A program made the translations under genes and the position numbers. The notes below the pieces were generated by a model that did not search any database, was not told the DNA's origin, and saw nothing but the letters and a program-made list of their open reading frames with translations. 64,000 nt of DNA, taken from assembly GCF_001580545.1 (NCBI RefSeq), contig NZ_LRBG01000011.1, forward strand, positions 160,904 to 224,903. The letters are read 5' to 3'. Numbering within the stretch: the stretch's first letter is position 1; the number at the start of each line of letters is the position of its first letter. This document shows positions 11,686-20,997 of the stretch, in pieces. Source of the DNA: Paraburkholderia monticola (GTDB lineage: Bacteria > Pseudomonadota > Gammaproteobacteria > Burkholderiales > Burkholderiaceae).

Positions 11686-13065
11686 TTAGCGGATCGAGTT
11701 CAGCACTGCCTCGGCCGCGCGGCCGATCGCAAGCAGCGCGTCGTCGGCGTGCGGGGCGCCCGCCAGCGTCAGGCCGACCGGCGCGTCGCCGCGCAGATGG
11801 CACGGCAGCGACAGCGCGCAGCTATCGAGGAAGTTGAACGCGCTCGGGTTGCGCAGGATCAGCGCATTGGTGCGGCCGAACGTGTCGTCGTCATCGAGCA
11901 GGTCGGCGAGGCGCGGCGGCACGACCGGGACCGTCGGCGCGACGACCGCGTCGAAGCGCTGCCACAGCGTGCGCGCGGCTTCGTCGAGCATCGCCTCGCG
12001 CTCGGCGACCAAGTCCAGATAGTCAACCGCGCTGGCCGGCTGCCCCTTCATGATGCGCACGAGCACGCGCGGATCGTACTGCTCGCGATGCTTCTCGAGC
12101 AGCGGACGATGCCACGCATACGCCTCGATCGGCGAAAAGCCGAAGCGGTTGATCTCCGGCAGGCGGTCGAGCGGCGCGAAGCGCACCTCGCTGACGATCG
12201 CGCCGGCCGCCTCCAGATGCTTGAGCGCGGTATCGATCGCGCGCGCGACTTCGGGCTCGACGCCGTCGGTCACGTAGTTGGTCAGCACGCCGAGGCGCAC
12301 GCCTTCGAGCGGGTGCGACGCCGGGATGCGCGGCTCGAGCCCGGCGAGCATCCGGTCGACCAGCGCACAGCACGCGACCGATACACCGATCGGCCCGAAC
12401 GAATCGAGCGTCGACGACAGCGGCACGCCACCCTGCTTCGGGATGCGCGCGGCGGTCGGCTTGAAGCCGGTCAGCCCGCACAACGCGGCCGGAATGCGGA
12501 TCGAGCCGCCGGTGTCGGTGCCGAGCGCGATCGCGGCCATGCCGTCGGCGACCGAGGCCGCCGCGCCCGAGGACGAGCCACCCGAAATCCGCTCGTCACC
12601 CTTCACGCCGCGCCGGTACGGCGACAACGGATGGCCGTAGTGCGGGTTCAGACCGAGCCCGGAAAACGCGAACTCGCTCATGTTGGTGCGCCCGACGATC
12701 ACGGCGCCGGCCCGCTTCAGACGTGCCACTGCGACCGCGTCGGCCTTGGCGACGGGCGCGCCGGCGAGCGCGACCGAGCCCGCGCGGGTCACCTGGCCTT
12801 CGATGTCGAACAGGTCCTTGACCGAGACCGGAATGCCGGCGAGCGGCGACAGCACGGTGCCGGCCGCGCGCAGGCGGTCGTGCGCGTCGGCGGCGGCGCG
12901 CGCGGCGTCGGCGTCGACGTGCATGAAGACGGTCGCGCCCTGGCCGGCCGGGTCGGCGATCCGGTCGAGCGCGATTTCGACGAGCGCCCGGCTGGTGGTG
13001 CGCCCGGCGGCGAGATCGGCGGCAAGCTGGGTAAGCGGCGGGAAGGGGGCGAATTCGGTGGCCAT
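11686..13065 (-). CDS. Amidase signature family hydrolase
   Basis: 459 residues. The Ser-cisSer-Lys triad is visible: Lys in PVSVKDLFD (about residue 84), the cis-Ser in ISGGSSSGAAASVADG (about 155-170), and the nucleophile Ser in GTDTGGSIRIPA (about 180). The family hydrolyses carboxamides; GatA, the Glu-tRNA amidotransferase subunit, is a paralogue. There is no gatB or gatC beside it and the C-terminus is unlike GatA, so I call a catabolic or detoxifying amidase of unknown substrate. It is divergent from the antiporter gene with a 203-base gap. Confidence 0.88.
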   Translation of the reverse strand: MATEFAPFPPLTQLAADLAAGRTTSRALVEIALDRIADPAGQGATVFMHVDADAARAAADAHDRLRAAGTVLSPLAGIPVSVKDLFDIEGQVTRAGSVALAGAPVAKADAVAVARLKRAGAVIVGRTNMSEFAFSGLGLNPHYGHPLSPYRRGVKGDERISGGSSSGAAASVADGMAAIALGTDTGGSIRIPAALCGLTGFKPTAARIPKQGGVPLSSTLDSFGPIGVSVACCALVDRMLAGLEPRIPASHPLEGVRLGVLTNYVTDGVEPEVARAIDTALKHLEAAGAIVSEVRFAPLDRLPEINRFGFSPIEAYAWHRPLLEKHREQYDPRVLVRIMKGQPASAVDYLDLVAEREAMLDEAARTLWQRFDAVVAPTVPVVPPRLADLLDDDDTFGRTNALILRNPSAFNFLDSCALSLPCHLRGDAPVGLTLAGAPHADDALLAIGRAAEAVLNSIR

Positions 13066-13221
13066 GATGTCGGTAGGAATCCGGTAGAGCGCCGGTCGGG
13101 CGCATGAGCGGGGCAGTGTCGAGCCAACGGGAAAGGTCCGTCCGCATTGTAGAGCAAGGTTTTGCCTGGACGGATGGTGCCACGCCCTGTGCGAAAACCC
13201 TGCAAATCGCCCCTGTCCGTT

Positions 13222-13230
13222 TGTTACACT
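13222..13230 (+). promoter_or_regulatory. Probable extended -10 promoter of the antiporter gene
   Basis: TGTTACACT fits an extended -10 element (TGn followed by TACACT), 38 bases before the antiporter ATG. Eighteen bases further upstream, TGCAAA is a poor -35, as expected for an extended -10 promoter. Confidence 0.4.
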
Positions 13231-13268
13231 GCGCTTTCTGAGATTACTGTTTTGTAAGGAAAGCGCTT

Positions 13269-15026
13269 ATGCACCACGGCATCAGCTTCATCCAGGATCT
13301 GGCCGTCGTGATGGCGCTGGCCGGCGTCGTCACCGTGCTGTTCCATCGTCTGAAGCAGCCGGTGGTGCTCGGTTATATCGCGGCTGGCGTGATCATCGGA
13401 CCGTACACACCGCCCTTCCAGCTGATCCACGACGAACAGACGATCCAGACGCTCGGCGAGCTGGGCGTCGTGTTCCTGATGTTTTCGCTGGGTCTCGAAT
13501 TCAGCCTGCGCAAGCTCTTCAAGGTCGGCGCGACGGCGATCGTCGCCGCGCTGTCCGAGATCGTGCTGATGCTGTGGATCGGCTACGAGATCGGCAGCGC
13601 GTTCGGCTGGAGTCCCATGGACTCGCTGTTCCTCGGCGCGATCCTCGCGATCTCGTCGACGACGATCATCGTGAAGGCCCTGTCCGACCTCGGGCTCAAG
13701 CGCGAAAGCTTTGCGCAGCTGGTGTTCGGCATCCTGATCGTCGAGGATATTCTCGGCATCGCGATGCTCGTGCTGCTGACCGGCATCGCGCAAACCGGGC
13801 AACTGTCCGCCGGGCTCGCGGCGATCACGCTCGGCAAACTGCTGCTGTTCATGACGGTGTCGCTGCTGGTCGGCGTGCTGCTGGTGCCGCGTGCGCTGAA
13901 TTACGTCGCGCGCACCGGCAGCGACGAGATGCTGCTCGTCTCCGTCCTCGGGTTCTGCTTCGGCTTCTGTCTGCTGGTCGTCAAGCTCGACTACAGCATC
14001 GCGCTCGGCGCGTTCCTGATCGGCGCGATCATGGCCGAGTCGCGTCATCTGCATCGGATCGAGCATCTGATCGCGCCGCTGCGCGACGCCTTTTCCGCGA
14101 TCTTCTTCGTGACGATCGGACTGATGCTGAACCCGTCCGTGATGCTCGACTACGCATGGCCGATCGCGTTGATCACGCTCGCGGTGATCGTCGGCAAGAT
14201 CGTGTCGTGCGGGCTCGGCACGTTTCTGTCGGGCCAGGACGCGCGCACCTCGATGCGCGTCGGCATGACCGTGTCGCAGATCGGCGAGTTCTCGTTCATC
14301 ATCGCGACGCTCGGCGTGACGCTGAAGGTGACGAGCGGGTTTCTGTATCCGATCGCGGTCGCCGTGTCGGCATTGACCACGCTGACGACGCCGTATCTGA
14401 TTCGCGTCGCCGATCCGCTCACGCGCCGCATCGCGCGCGCGATGCCCGAGACGTTTTCCAACGCGTTCGGCATGTACGGGCAATGGCTGCGCAGCCTGAT
14501 CGCGGCGCGCGGCGAGCCGACGCTGGTCGGCATGACGCGGCGCATCGTAGTGCAGATCGCGGTCAATCTCGCGCTCGTCGCGGCGATTTTTCTCGCCGTG
14601 TCGTATACCGCGCCGTATAGCGGCCGGCTGCTCGCCCACTGGCTCGCCGACGAGTCGCTGCAACGCGTCGTGCAATGGAGTGTCGCGCTCGTCGTGTCGC
14701 TGCCGTTCCTCGTGGCCGTGTATCGCAAGACCAAGTCGCTCGCGATGCTGCTCGCGGAAGTCAGCGTGCAGCCGACTACCGCCGGACGCTTCACTCGGGC
14801 GCTGCGTTACGCGATTGCTGACCTCGTGCCGATCGTCTCCATGATCGGCGTGTTTTTGCTGGTGGCGGCGCTCTCGGGCAGCATCCTGCCGCCGACGGGC
14901 CTGCTCGTCGCGGTGCTCGTGTGTGCGGCGCTGCTGCTCGCGCTCGTCTGGCGCTGGTGCGTGAAGATCCACGCGTCGATGCAGATCGCCTTGCGGGAAA
15001 CTTTCGAAGAGCAGCCCGACCCCTGA
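13269..15026 (+). CDS. CPA2-family cation/proton antiporter (KefB/YbaL-like, without TrkA domain)
   Basis: 585 residues with AAGGAAAG upstream of the ATG. It shows a 12-13 helix Na+/H+ exchanger domain to about residue 380. Recognisable segments are GYIAAGVIIGPY, GVVFLMFSLGLEFS, ISSTTIIVKAL, GILIVEDILGI and GAFLIGAIMAES. The tail (about 430-585) has a further cluster of hydrophobic helices instead of the cytosolic Rossmann RCK/TrkA-N domain usual in KefB, KefC and YbaL. Role: K+ or Na+ efflux in exchange for protons at the inner membrane; the ion cannot be told from sequence. It stands alone between divergent and downstream unrelated genes. Confidence 0.88.
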   Translation: MHHGISFIQDLAVVMALAGVVTVLFHRLKQPVVLGYIAAGVIIGPYTPPFQLIHDEQTIQTLGELGVVFLMFSLGLEFSLRKLFKVGATAIVAALSEIVLMLWIGYEIGSAFGWSPMDSLFLGAILAISSTTIIVKALSDLGLKRESFAQLVFGILIVEDILGIAMLVLLTGIAQTGQLSAGLAAITLGKLLLFMTVSLLVGVLLVPRALNYVARTGSDEMLLVSVLGFCFGFCLLVVKLDYSIALGAFLIGAIMAESRHLHRIEHLIAPLRDAFSAIFFVTIGLMLNPSVMLDYAWPIALITLAVIVGKIVSCGLGTFLSGQDARTSMRVGMTVSQIGEFSFIIATLGVTLKVTSGFLYPIAVAVSALTTLTTPYLIRVADPLTRRIARAMPETFSNAFGMYGQWLRSLIAARGEPTLVGMTRRIVVQIAVNLALVAAIFLAVSYTAPYSGRLLAHWLADESLQRVVQWSVALVVSLPFLVAVYRKTKSLAMLLAEVSVQPTTAGRFTRALRYAIADLVPIVSMIGVFLLVAALSGSILPPTGLLVAVLVCAALLLALVWRWCVKIHASMQIALRETFEEQPDP

Positions 15027-15163
15027 GTCCCCTGAGTCAGCGGGATTGGTGTGGCGCTGCATAACAATGTGAGCAATTGTGTGCGGGTTTGCCGGGCCTG
15101 CCGCGCTGACGGATAATCAGGGCATATTCATTCGTTCGCGGGGAAGGCGCCTGTCCGACAGTC

Positions 15164-16600
15164 ATGAGCGAAAACAAACCCGAAAACGCCGGCGCGACCG
15201 GCACTCCGCAGCCGGCTCCGTCCACGCCGGGCAGTGCGCCGGTCCAGCCGGTCGCGGCGCTTCCTCCTTCGCATGAAGACGCCATCCAGTCGGCCGCCAG
15301 AGACACGAGTCCGGCCGCCGAGGAGGCGACGGTGAGATCGTCGACCGACGATCCGCTCAGCGCATCGGCAGTCACCCCCGAAGATCCGCGCGCCGCGCGG
15401 CTGCGCGACGCGGCCGAGGCGCGCAGCGCCGCCGCCGAATCGACCGCGCGGCAGGAAGCGGCGGCGCACGAACGCGAAGCGCGACGCACCCGCGCGCCGA
15501 CGCTGAAGCCCGAGCCGGTCGTGAAACCGACGGTGGCCGCCGGCGCGCCGCACGCAGGCACCATCGGCGCCGCGGAGCTCGCCACCGACGACGAAATCGC
15601 CACCGACGAAACCTCCGCGCCATCCAGGCGCGCGCCCGGCTCGCCGCCGCCCGGCTTCGGCGCGGCACCCGATTTCAGCGCCACCAATCCGCCGCCGCCC
15701 AACGCGCTTCCGCCTTCGCCGCCGCGCTATCTGCGCCAGAGCGATTCGGCGTGGAGCGTGTTCGGCCGCATCATCGCGGCGCGCGCGCGGCAGCTGTTCG
15801 ATCGCGCGGGGCAGCGCATCACGCAGCGCACGCTGCGCATCGGCGTGTCGGCGCGCATCTTCCACCCGGAACCGGGCGCGAAGGGCTTGCGCGGCAAGAC
15901 GCTGCAGTATCTGGAAGAGTCGGTCGCGCACTGGGTGATGTCGCGCGACGTGCTGGTGTTCATGATCCCGACCGTCGGCCATCAGGGCATGCTGCACCCG
16001 AGCAACATCCGTTTGCGCGACTACGCGAAGCATCTCGACGGCTTGCTGCTGCAAGGCGGCGCCGACCTGTCGCCGCAGTCGTACCAGGAAATCGCGTCGA
16101 GTCCCGAGTGGCCCGGCGACCGCGTGCGCGATATGTACGAGCTCGAGCTGCTGCACGAGTTCATCGAGTCGGGCAAGCCGGTGCTCGGCGTGTGCCGCGG
16201 CTGCCAGCTGATCAACGTCGCGTTCGGCGGCACGTTGTACCAGGACATCGCAACCGATGTGCCGACCGCCAACGCGCACGTCAACGAGGAATACGATCAG
16301 CACCGGCACGGCGTGCACTTTCCGGATGGCTCGACGCTGCTGAACATGTTCCCCGGGCGGCGCGACGCGATCGTCAATTCGATCCACCATCAGGCGGTCA
16401 AGACGCTGGGCCGCGATCTGAATATCGAGGCGGTGTCGGCGTCGGACGGCATCATCGAGGCCGTGCGCTACCGGCGCGCGCCGTTCGTGATGGGCGTGCA
16501 GTGGCATCCGGAGTTTCATCGCGCGGGCGGGCCGGAACTGCTCGACTGCACGCCGTTGCTCGATACGTTCCTGCGGGTCGCGCGGGAGACGCGGTTCTAG
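15164..16600 (+). CDS. Gamma-glutamyl-gamma-aminobutyrate hydrolase family (peptidase C26) protein with long disordered N-terminus
   Basis: 478 residues, against about 250 for PuuD-type enzymes. Residues 1-205 are Pro/Ala/Glu-rich low complexity with no signal peptide. From about 220 the class-I amidotransferase fold starts (LRIGVSARIF), with QGGADLSP, the nucleophile Cys344 in GVCRGCQLINVAFGG, IHHQAVK, and the catalytic His448/Glu450 pair in WHPEFH. The fold hydrolyses gamma-glutamyl amide bonds. No puuABC or glutamine synthetase genes are nearby, so a polyamine role is only possible. The N-terminal extension could tether or localise the enzyme. A 12-bp hairpin follows the stop. Confidence 0.85.
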   Translation: MSENKPENAGATGTPQPAPSTPGSAPVQPVAALPPSHEDAIQSAARDTSPAAEEATVRSSTDDPLSASAVTPEDPRAARLRDAAEARSAAAESTARQEAAAHEREARRTRAPTLKPEPVVKPTVAAGAPHAGTIGAAELATDDEIATDETSAPSRRAPGSPPPGFGAAPDFSATNPPPPNALPPSPPRYLRQSDSAWSVFGRIIAARARQLFDRAGQRITQRTLRIGVSARIFHPEPGAKGLRGKTLQYLEESVAHWVMSRDVLVFMIPTVGHQGMLHPSNIRLRDYAKHLDGLLLQGGADLSPQSYQEIASSPEWPGDRVRDMYELELLHEFIESGKPVLGVCRGCQLINVAFGGTLYQDIATDVPTANAHVNEEYDQHRHGVHFPDGSTLLNMFPGRRDAIVNSIHHQAVKTLGRDLNIEAVSASDGIIEAVRYRRAPFVMGVQWHPEFHRAGGPELLDCTPLLDTFLRVARETRF

Positions 16601-16623
16601 GCGTCGGCTGTTCCATCCCACTG

Positions 16624-16652
16624 ATGCACTGCCGCGTCATGCGGCAGTGCAT
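16624..16652. terminator. 12-bp perfect hairpin between convergent genes
   Basis: ATGCACTGCCGC and GCGGCAGTGCAT flank the 5-base loop GTCAT. It lies between the C26 peptidase gene (plus) and the GNAT gene (minus). The following T content on either strand is poor, so termination strength is uncertain. Confidence 0.6.
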
Positions 16653-16702
16653 GTCTTAATTGCCGCGACCGTACGCCGAGTCCATACCGGGCGCCGCTGT
16701 GC

Positions 16703-17236
16703 TCAAGGCTTCAACCGATACACATAACGCAGCGCGGTGATGTCCACGCCGCCCATATAGTCGGGCTCCGCGCCGACGAACTGCCAGCCGTGCCGCTCGT
16801 AAAATCCGATCGCCGCGGTATTGCCCTCGAGCACATACAGATAGAGCTGCGTCTCGCCCAGCTCGCGCGCCCACTCGACGGCCGCGCGCATCAGCGTTTT
16901 GCCGACGCCGATCCCTTGATAACCGGGCAGCGCATGCAGGTTGTCGAGCAGCACGCCCCACGCGGACTCGGGCTGACGCTCGACGCACACGAAGCCGGTC
17001 GGCTCGGCGCCCAGCTCGGCGATCAGCACGATGCGGCGCTCGCCGCCCGGCGCGCCGAGACGCGCTGCCCAATAGGCCGCGCGCTCGCGCGTGACTTCGC
17101 CGTCGAGGAACGCGTCGGGCAGCAGGCCGCGATACGTGGCTTGCCAGCTGACGCTGTGGATCGACGCAATCAGCTCGGCGTCCTCGAGCGTGGCGGGGCG
17201 CAGGGAAAGCGCGGGGGTGGTTCGCATCGGAGTCAT
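16703..17236 (-). CDS. GNAT-family N-acetyltransferase
   Basis: 177 residues from the ATG of MTPMRTTP; MRTT nine bases later is an alternative, and neither has a strong ribosome site. The acetyl-CoA binding motif A is LPGYQGIGVGKTLMRAAVEWA (about 107-127), with Q/RxxGxG in the form QGIGVG. Motif B (NTAAIGFYERHGWQFVG) is also clear. The family moves an acetyl group to an amine of a protein, antibiotic or small metabolite; the substrate is unknown. It is divergent from the citrate-type transporter, with 319 bases between them. Confidence 0.88.
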   Translation of the reverse strand: MTPMRTTPALSLRPATLEDAELIASIHSVSWQATYRGLLPDAFLDGEVTRERAAYWAARLGAPGGERRIVLIAELGAEPTGFVCVERQPESAWGVLLDNLHALPGYQGIGVGKTLMRAAVEWARELGETQLYLYVLEGNTAAIGFYERHGWQFVGAEPDYMGGVDITALRYVYRLKP

Positions 17237-17555
17237 CAACTGAATGGCCTTGCGCGGACAGTCTACCGCGCCGCCCGCCGGCATCTGGCGCGCGTAAACA
17301 GACTGTATGCATTTCGCGTAGACGATATCAGCAGTAACATTACGTGGCTTGGGCTCCGCAACAAGCACAGCGTTTACCCTGATACCGGGTAAACGCCGTG
17401 TGCAGCAAAATGCGGCGCCCCCAGGCGCGCTACGTTTATAGCCGCGCGTCCGGCAGCGGCATCCGCTTGCCAACGCAGTGGATCGTTTCAACTGCCCGCT
17501 CGTCATCGTTCGCGTCGATCCGTCCGACAGGGCGACGGGCTTATCCGAGAGTGTC
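17237..17555. other. 319-base divergent intergenic region
   Basis: It separates the GNAT gene (minus) and the MFS transporter (plus). It contains a perfect 9-bp inverted repeat at 17371-17395 and is locally less GC-rich around 17300-17380. An open frame continues from the GNAT side but has no family similarity. No regulator gene is present beside the transporter. Confidence 0.5.
17371..17395. promoter_or_regulatory. Candidate operator upstream of the citrate-type transporter
   Basis: CGTTTACCC and GGGTAAACG form perfect 9-bp arms around a 7-base spacer, 160 bases before the transporter ATG. No T-tract follows, so it is more like a dimeric repressor site than a terminator. Confidence 0.45.
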
Positions 17556-18857
17556 ATGTCTACTGCGACCCACGCCGCTTCCACCACGGAAGAATCCAAG
17601 TTCAAGACAGTGTTCCGCGTCGTCAGCGGCAACTTTCTTGAAATGTACGACTTCATGGTCTACGGCTACTTTGCTTCGGCGATTGCCAAGGCCTACTTCC
17701 CGAGCGGCAGCGATTTCGCGTCGCTGATGCTGTCGCTGTCGGTGTTCGGCGCAGGCTTCCTGATGCGTCCGCTCGGCGCGATCGTGCTCGGCGCCTACAT
17801 CGACCATCACGGCCGCCGCAAAGGCCTGATCCTCACGCTGGGCCTGATGGCGCTCGGCACGCTGACGGTCGCGGTAGTACCGACCTACGCGACCATCGGG
17901 CTCGTGGCACCGGTGCTGGTGCTGCTCGGCCGGCTGCTGCAAGGCTTCTCCGCCGGCGTAGAACTCGGCGGCGTCTCCGTGTATCTGTCGGAGATCGCAA
18001 CGAAGGGCAACAAGGGCTTCTACTGCTCATGGCAGTCGGGCAGCCAGCAGGTCGCGGTGGTGTTCGCCGCGCTGATCGGCGTGATGCTCAACAAGCTGCT
18101 GCCTGCTGACCAGATGTTCGCGTGGGGCTGGCGTGTGCCGTTCCTGATCGGCTGTCTGATCGTGCCGTTCCTGTTCATCATCCGTCGCTCGCTGCAGGAA
18201 ACCGAGGAGTTCACGAAGCGCAAGCATCGTCCGAGCATGGGCGAGATCATGAAGTCGATGCTCGCGAACTACCCGATCGTGCTGGGTGGCATGGGCATGG
18301 TCATCATGACGACCGTGTCGTTCTATATGATCACCGCCTACACGCCGACCTTCGGCAAGGAAGTGCTGAAGCTGTCGGCGATCGACACGCTCGTCGTCAC
18401 CGTCTGCGTCGGTATCTCGAACCTGATCTGGTTGCCGTTGTCCGGCGCGCTGTCGGATCGCATCGGCCGCCGTCCAGTGCTGCTCGTATTCACGATCCTG
18501 ACGATCCTCACCGCGTATCCGGCGCTGCAATGGCTCGTCGCCGAACCGTCGTTCGCGCGTCTGCTCGCCGTGCAGCTGTGGCTGTCGTTCCTGTACGGCA
18601 GCTACAACGGCGCGATGGTCGTCGCGCTGACCGAAGTGATGCCGGTCGAGGTGCGCACGGCAGGCTTCTCGCTCGCGTACAGTCTCGCGACGACGGTCGG
18701 CGGCTTCACCCCGGCTATCGCCACGCTGCTGATCCACGTGACCAGCAACAAGGCGGCGCCGGGTCTGGTGCTCGGCGTGGCGGCGATCTGCGGTCTGCTC
18801 GCGACGCTGTTCCTGTATCGCACGCCGGAGTCGCGCAATCAGTATCGGGCAGCCTGA
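17556..18857 (+). CDS. MFS transporter, metabolite:H+ symporter family (citrate/tricarballylate type)
   Basis: 433 residues from the ATG giving MSTATHAA, preceded by GAGAG; the open frame extends to 17478 without a ribosome site. Twelve hydrophobic segments are visible. The block [15 protein letters not shown] (about 26-40), DHHGRRKGL between helices 2 and 3, [17 protein letters not shown] and [11 protein letters not shown] between helices 8 and 9 are typical of the MHS branch of MFS, which includes CitA and the tricarballylate carrier. The expected role is proton-coupled uptake of citrate or a related organic acid at the inner membrane. A strong bidirectional terminator follows. Confidence 0.9.
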   Translation: MSTATHAASTTEESKFKTVFRVVSGNFLEMYDFMVYGYFASAIAKAYFPSGSDFASLMLSLSVFGAGFLMRPLGAIVLGAYIDHHGRRKGLILTLGLMALGTLTVAVVPTYATIGLVAPVLVLLGRLLQGFSAGVELGGVSVYLSEIATKGNKGFYCSWQSGSQQVAVVFAALIGVMLNKLLPADQMFAWGWRVPFLIGCLIVPFLFIIRRSLQETEEFTKRKHRPSMGEIMKSMLANYPIVLGGMGMVIMTTVSFYMITAYTPTFGKEVLKLSAIDTLVVTVCVGISNLIWLPLSGALSDRIGRRPVLLVFTILTILTAYPALQWLVAEPSFARLLAVQLWLSFLYGSYNGAMVVALTEVMPVEVRTAGFSLAYSLATTVGGFTPAIATLLIHVTSNKAAPGLVLGVAAICGLLATLFLYRTPESRNQYRAA

Positions 18858-18880
18858 CGGCTCAGCCTCCTGTTGAAAAC

Positions 18881-18908
18881 AAAAAGCCCCGCGAAAGCGG
18901 GGCTTTTT
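18881..18908. terminator. Bidirectional intrinsic terminator
   Basis: AAAAAGCCCCGC, loop GAAA, then GCGGGGCTTTTT. It has T-tracts on both strands and serves the convergent transporter (plus) and TPR-glycosyltransferase (minus) genes. Confidence 0.95.
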
Positions 18909-18940
18909 GTTGGTGGCGCGTGGCGCGTTGTGAGCGGTCG

Positions 18941-20788
18941 CTAAGCGTGCCGTAATTCGTTGGCGACCACCTCGACGACTTCCTCCCACGCGCCCGGCTG
19001 CGGCTGACGCACGAGCGTCGCGCCGGGATACCACGGACTGCGCGAATCGCCGTCGAACCAGCGCCAGTCGGCGGCGAACGGCAGCATCAGCCAGAGCGGC
19101 TTGCGCAGCGCGCCCGCGAGGTGCGCGATCGAGGTGTCGATCGACACCACCGCGTCGAGCCGTTCGACGATCGCCGCGGTATCGGCAAAGTCGCCGATGC
19201 GATCGTCGAAGCGATGGATCGTGGCCGCACGCGGATGCGTGTCGAGTGCCGCGCGTTCTTCGGCGGACAGATCGGGCTGCAATACGATCCAGTCGATGCC
19301 GTCGAGCGCGAACAGCGGTTCGAGCGCGGCGAGCGGCATCGTCCGGGTCTCGTTGCGCTGGATGCGCCCCGACCACGCGAGTCCGATCTTGCGCTTCGCC
19401 TGACCGCCGAGCGAGCCGCGCCATTTGCGGCTATAGGACGGCGGCACGTTCAGATACGGCGTGCGGGCGGCAATCGTTTCGTAGGTCGTGCCGAGCGCCA
19501 AGGGCAAGCTCAGCAGCGGAATCTGCAGATCGGCGGCGGGGCTCGGCTGGCCTTGCGCGATCAGCGATACACGCCACGCCTGCGCGACCGGCGCGATCAG
19601 CGGCAACAACTGCGGCTGCACTTCGAGCACGACGCGTGCGGCGCGAAGCGCTGCGAGCGGTACGAAGCGCACGAACTGCAGCGTGTCGCCGAGACCCTGT
19701 TCGGCATGGATCAGCAGCGTGTGCTTGTCGATCGATTCGCCGTGCCAGCGCGGCAGCGTCTGGATGGCCGGTTCCGCGACGGTTTGCAGGCGCCATTCGT
19801 ATTCGGGCAGCCCGCGCTCGAAGTCGCGCATTGCCAGCCACGCGAGCGCACGGTTCATATGCGCGGACGCAAGATCGGGACGCAGCCGCAGCGCCTGATC
19901 GAGCGCGCGCACCGCGGCCGCGTGCGCGCCGAGCGCCTGATGCGCGGTGCCGAGCGCGAGCCATGCGAGCGCGAATTGCGGATCGAGCCCGACCGCGCGC
20001 TCGAGATAGGGCAGCGCCTGTTCGGCCCGGCCGATCGCCGCGAGCGCGTTGCCCATGCCGTAGATGGCGGGCGGCAGGTTCGGCTGCAGACGCAGCGCCG
20101 CTTCGAAGGACGCGACCGCTTGCGCATGGCGGCCGGTTGCATCGAACGTGTTCGCGAGATTGAAGTGCGCGGCGACGAAGCGCGGCTCGGCGGCGAGCGC
20201 GGCCTCGAAGCAGGGCATCGCCTCCTCCGGCCGATCGAGCGCGTTCAGCGACATGCCCATGTTGTTCAGCGCGCCCGCATGACCGGGGCGCAGTTCGAGC
20301 GCGCGCCGGAACGACGCGATCGCGTCCGCGTGACGGCCGAGCGCGTGCAGCGCGTTGCCGAGATTGTTGTGCGACGACGCGTCGTTCGGCTGCAGGCGCA
20401 GCGAGCGCTCGAACGCATCGGCGGCGTCTTCGTGACGGCCCATCGACGCGTACGCGTTGCCGAGGTTGTAGTGCGCCATCGGGAACGTCGGCGCGAGCGT
20501 CAGTGCGTTGCGGAACTGCTCGATCGCGGCGTCGATCTGGCCGAGCGCCTTCAGCGCATTGCCGAGGTTCAACTGCAGCGCGGCGTCTTCAGGGCGCAGG
20601 TCGACCGCGCGCCGCACCAGCGCTGCGGCTTCGGCGTGCTGGCCTTGCTGATGGCGCAGCACGCCGAGCAGATGCAGCGCATCGACGTGGCTGGGGTCGT
20701 GGTCGAGCGTGGCGCGGTAGTCGCGTTCGGCGTCGTCGAGGCGGCCGTCACGATGTGCCGCGAACGCGCGGTCAAATACAGGTTGCAT
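18941..20788 (-). CDS. TPR-repeat protein with C-terminal O-GlcNAc-transferase/heptosyltransferase-like domain
   Basis: 615 residues from the ATG giving MQPVFDRA; a GTG at 20836 is a possible earlier start. Residues 1 to about 340 are roughly ten tetratricopeptide repeats of 34 residues with the recurring pattern A-x-x-N-x-G-N-A-x-x-x-x-G-R. From about 360 there is a GT-B-like domain: HAEQGLGDTLQFVRF, KRKIGLAWSG, and VSIDTSIAHLAGALRKP (family 9/41-like donor-site region). Such fusions occur widely in Burkholderia and may glycosylate proteins or glycans in the cytoplasm, but the donor and acceptor are unknown. It is monocistronic and divergent from the flavin monooxygenase gene. Confidence 0.85.
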   Translation of the reverse strand: MQPVFDRAFAAHRDGRLDDAERDYRATLDHDPSHVDALHLLGVLRHQQGQHAEAAALVRRAVDLRPEDAALQLNLGNALKALGQIDAAIEQFRNALTLAPTFPMAHYNLGNAYASMGRHEDAADAFERSLRLQPNDASSHNNLGNALHALGRHADAIASFRRALELRPGHAGALNNMGMSLNALDRPEEAMPCFEAALAAEPRFVAAHFNLANTFDATGRHAQAVASFEAALRLQPNLPPAIYGMGNALAAIGRAEQALPYLERAVGLDPQFALAWLALGTAHQALGAHAAAVRALDQALRLRPDLASAHMNRALAWLAMRDFERGLPEYEWRLQTVAEPAIQTLPRWHGESIDKHTLLIHAEQGLGDTLQFVRFVPLAALRAARVVLEVQPQLLPLIAPVAQAWRVSLIAQGQPSPAADLQIPLLSLPLALGTTYETIAARTPYLNVPPSYSRKWRGSLGGQAKRKIGLAWSGRIQRNETRTMPLAALEPLFALDGIDWIVLQPDLSAEERAALDTHPRAATIHRFDDRIGDFADTAAIVERLDAVVSIDTSIAHLAGALRKPLWLMLPFAADWRWFDGDSRSPWYPGATLVRQPQPGAWEEVVEVVANELRHA

Positions 20789-20997
20789 GACGGGGAGGGC
20801 ATTCGGATCAATCAGACTGAGGCCGCATTTTCCCACACTTGCGCAAGCGGCCCGGATTTGAGGGGATCGTGAGCCTGTCGTGAACGTCGGGCGTCACACC
20901 CGCGTGCGACTCTCCCGGCGCGCGATTGATGCAGCGCACCCGTGTGCCCATGAGCGGCGGCGTACACTAGAACGCATTGTTGCCTCCGGAGTTCCGC

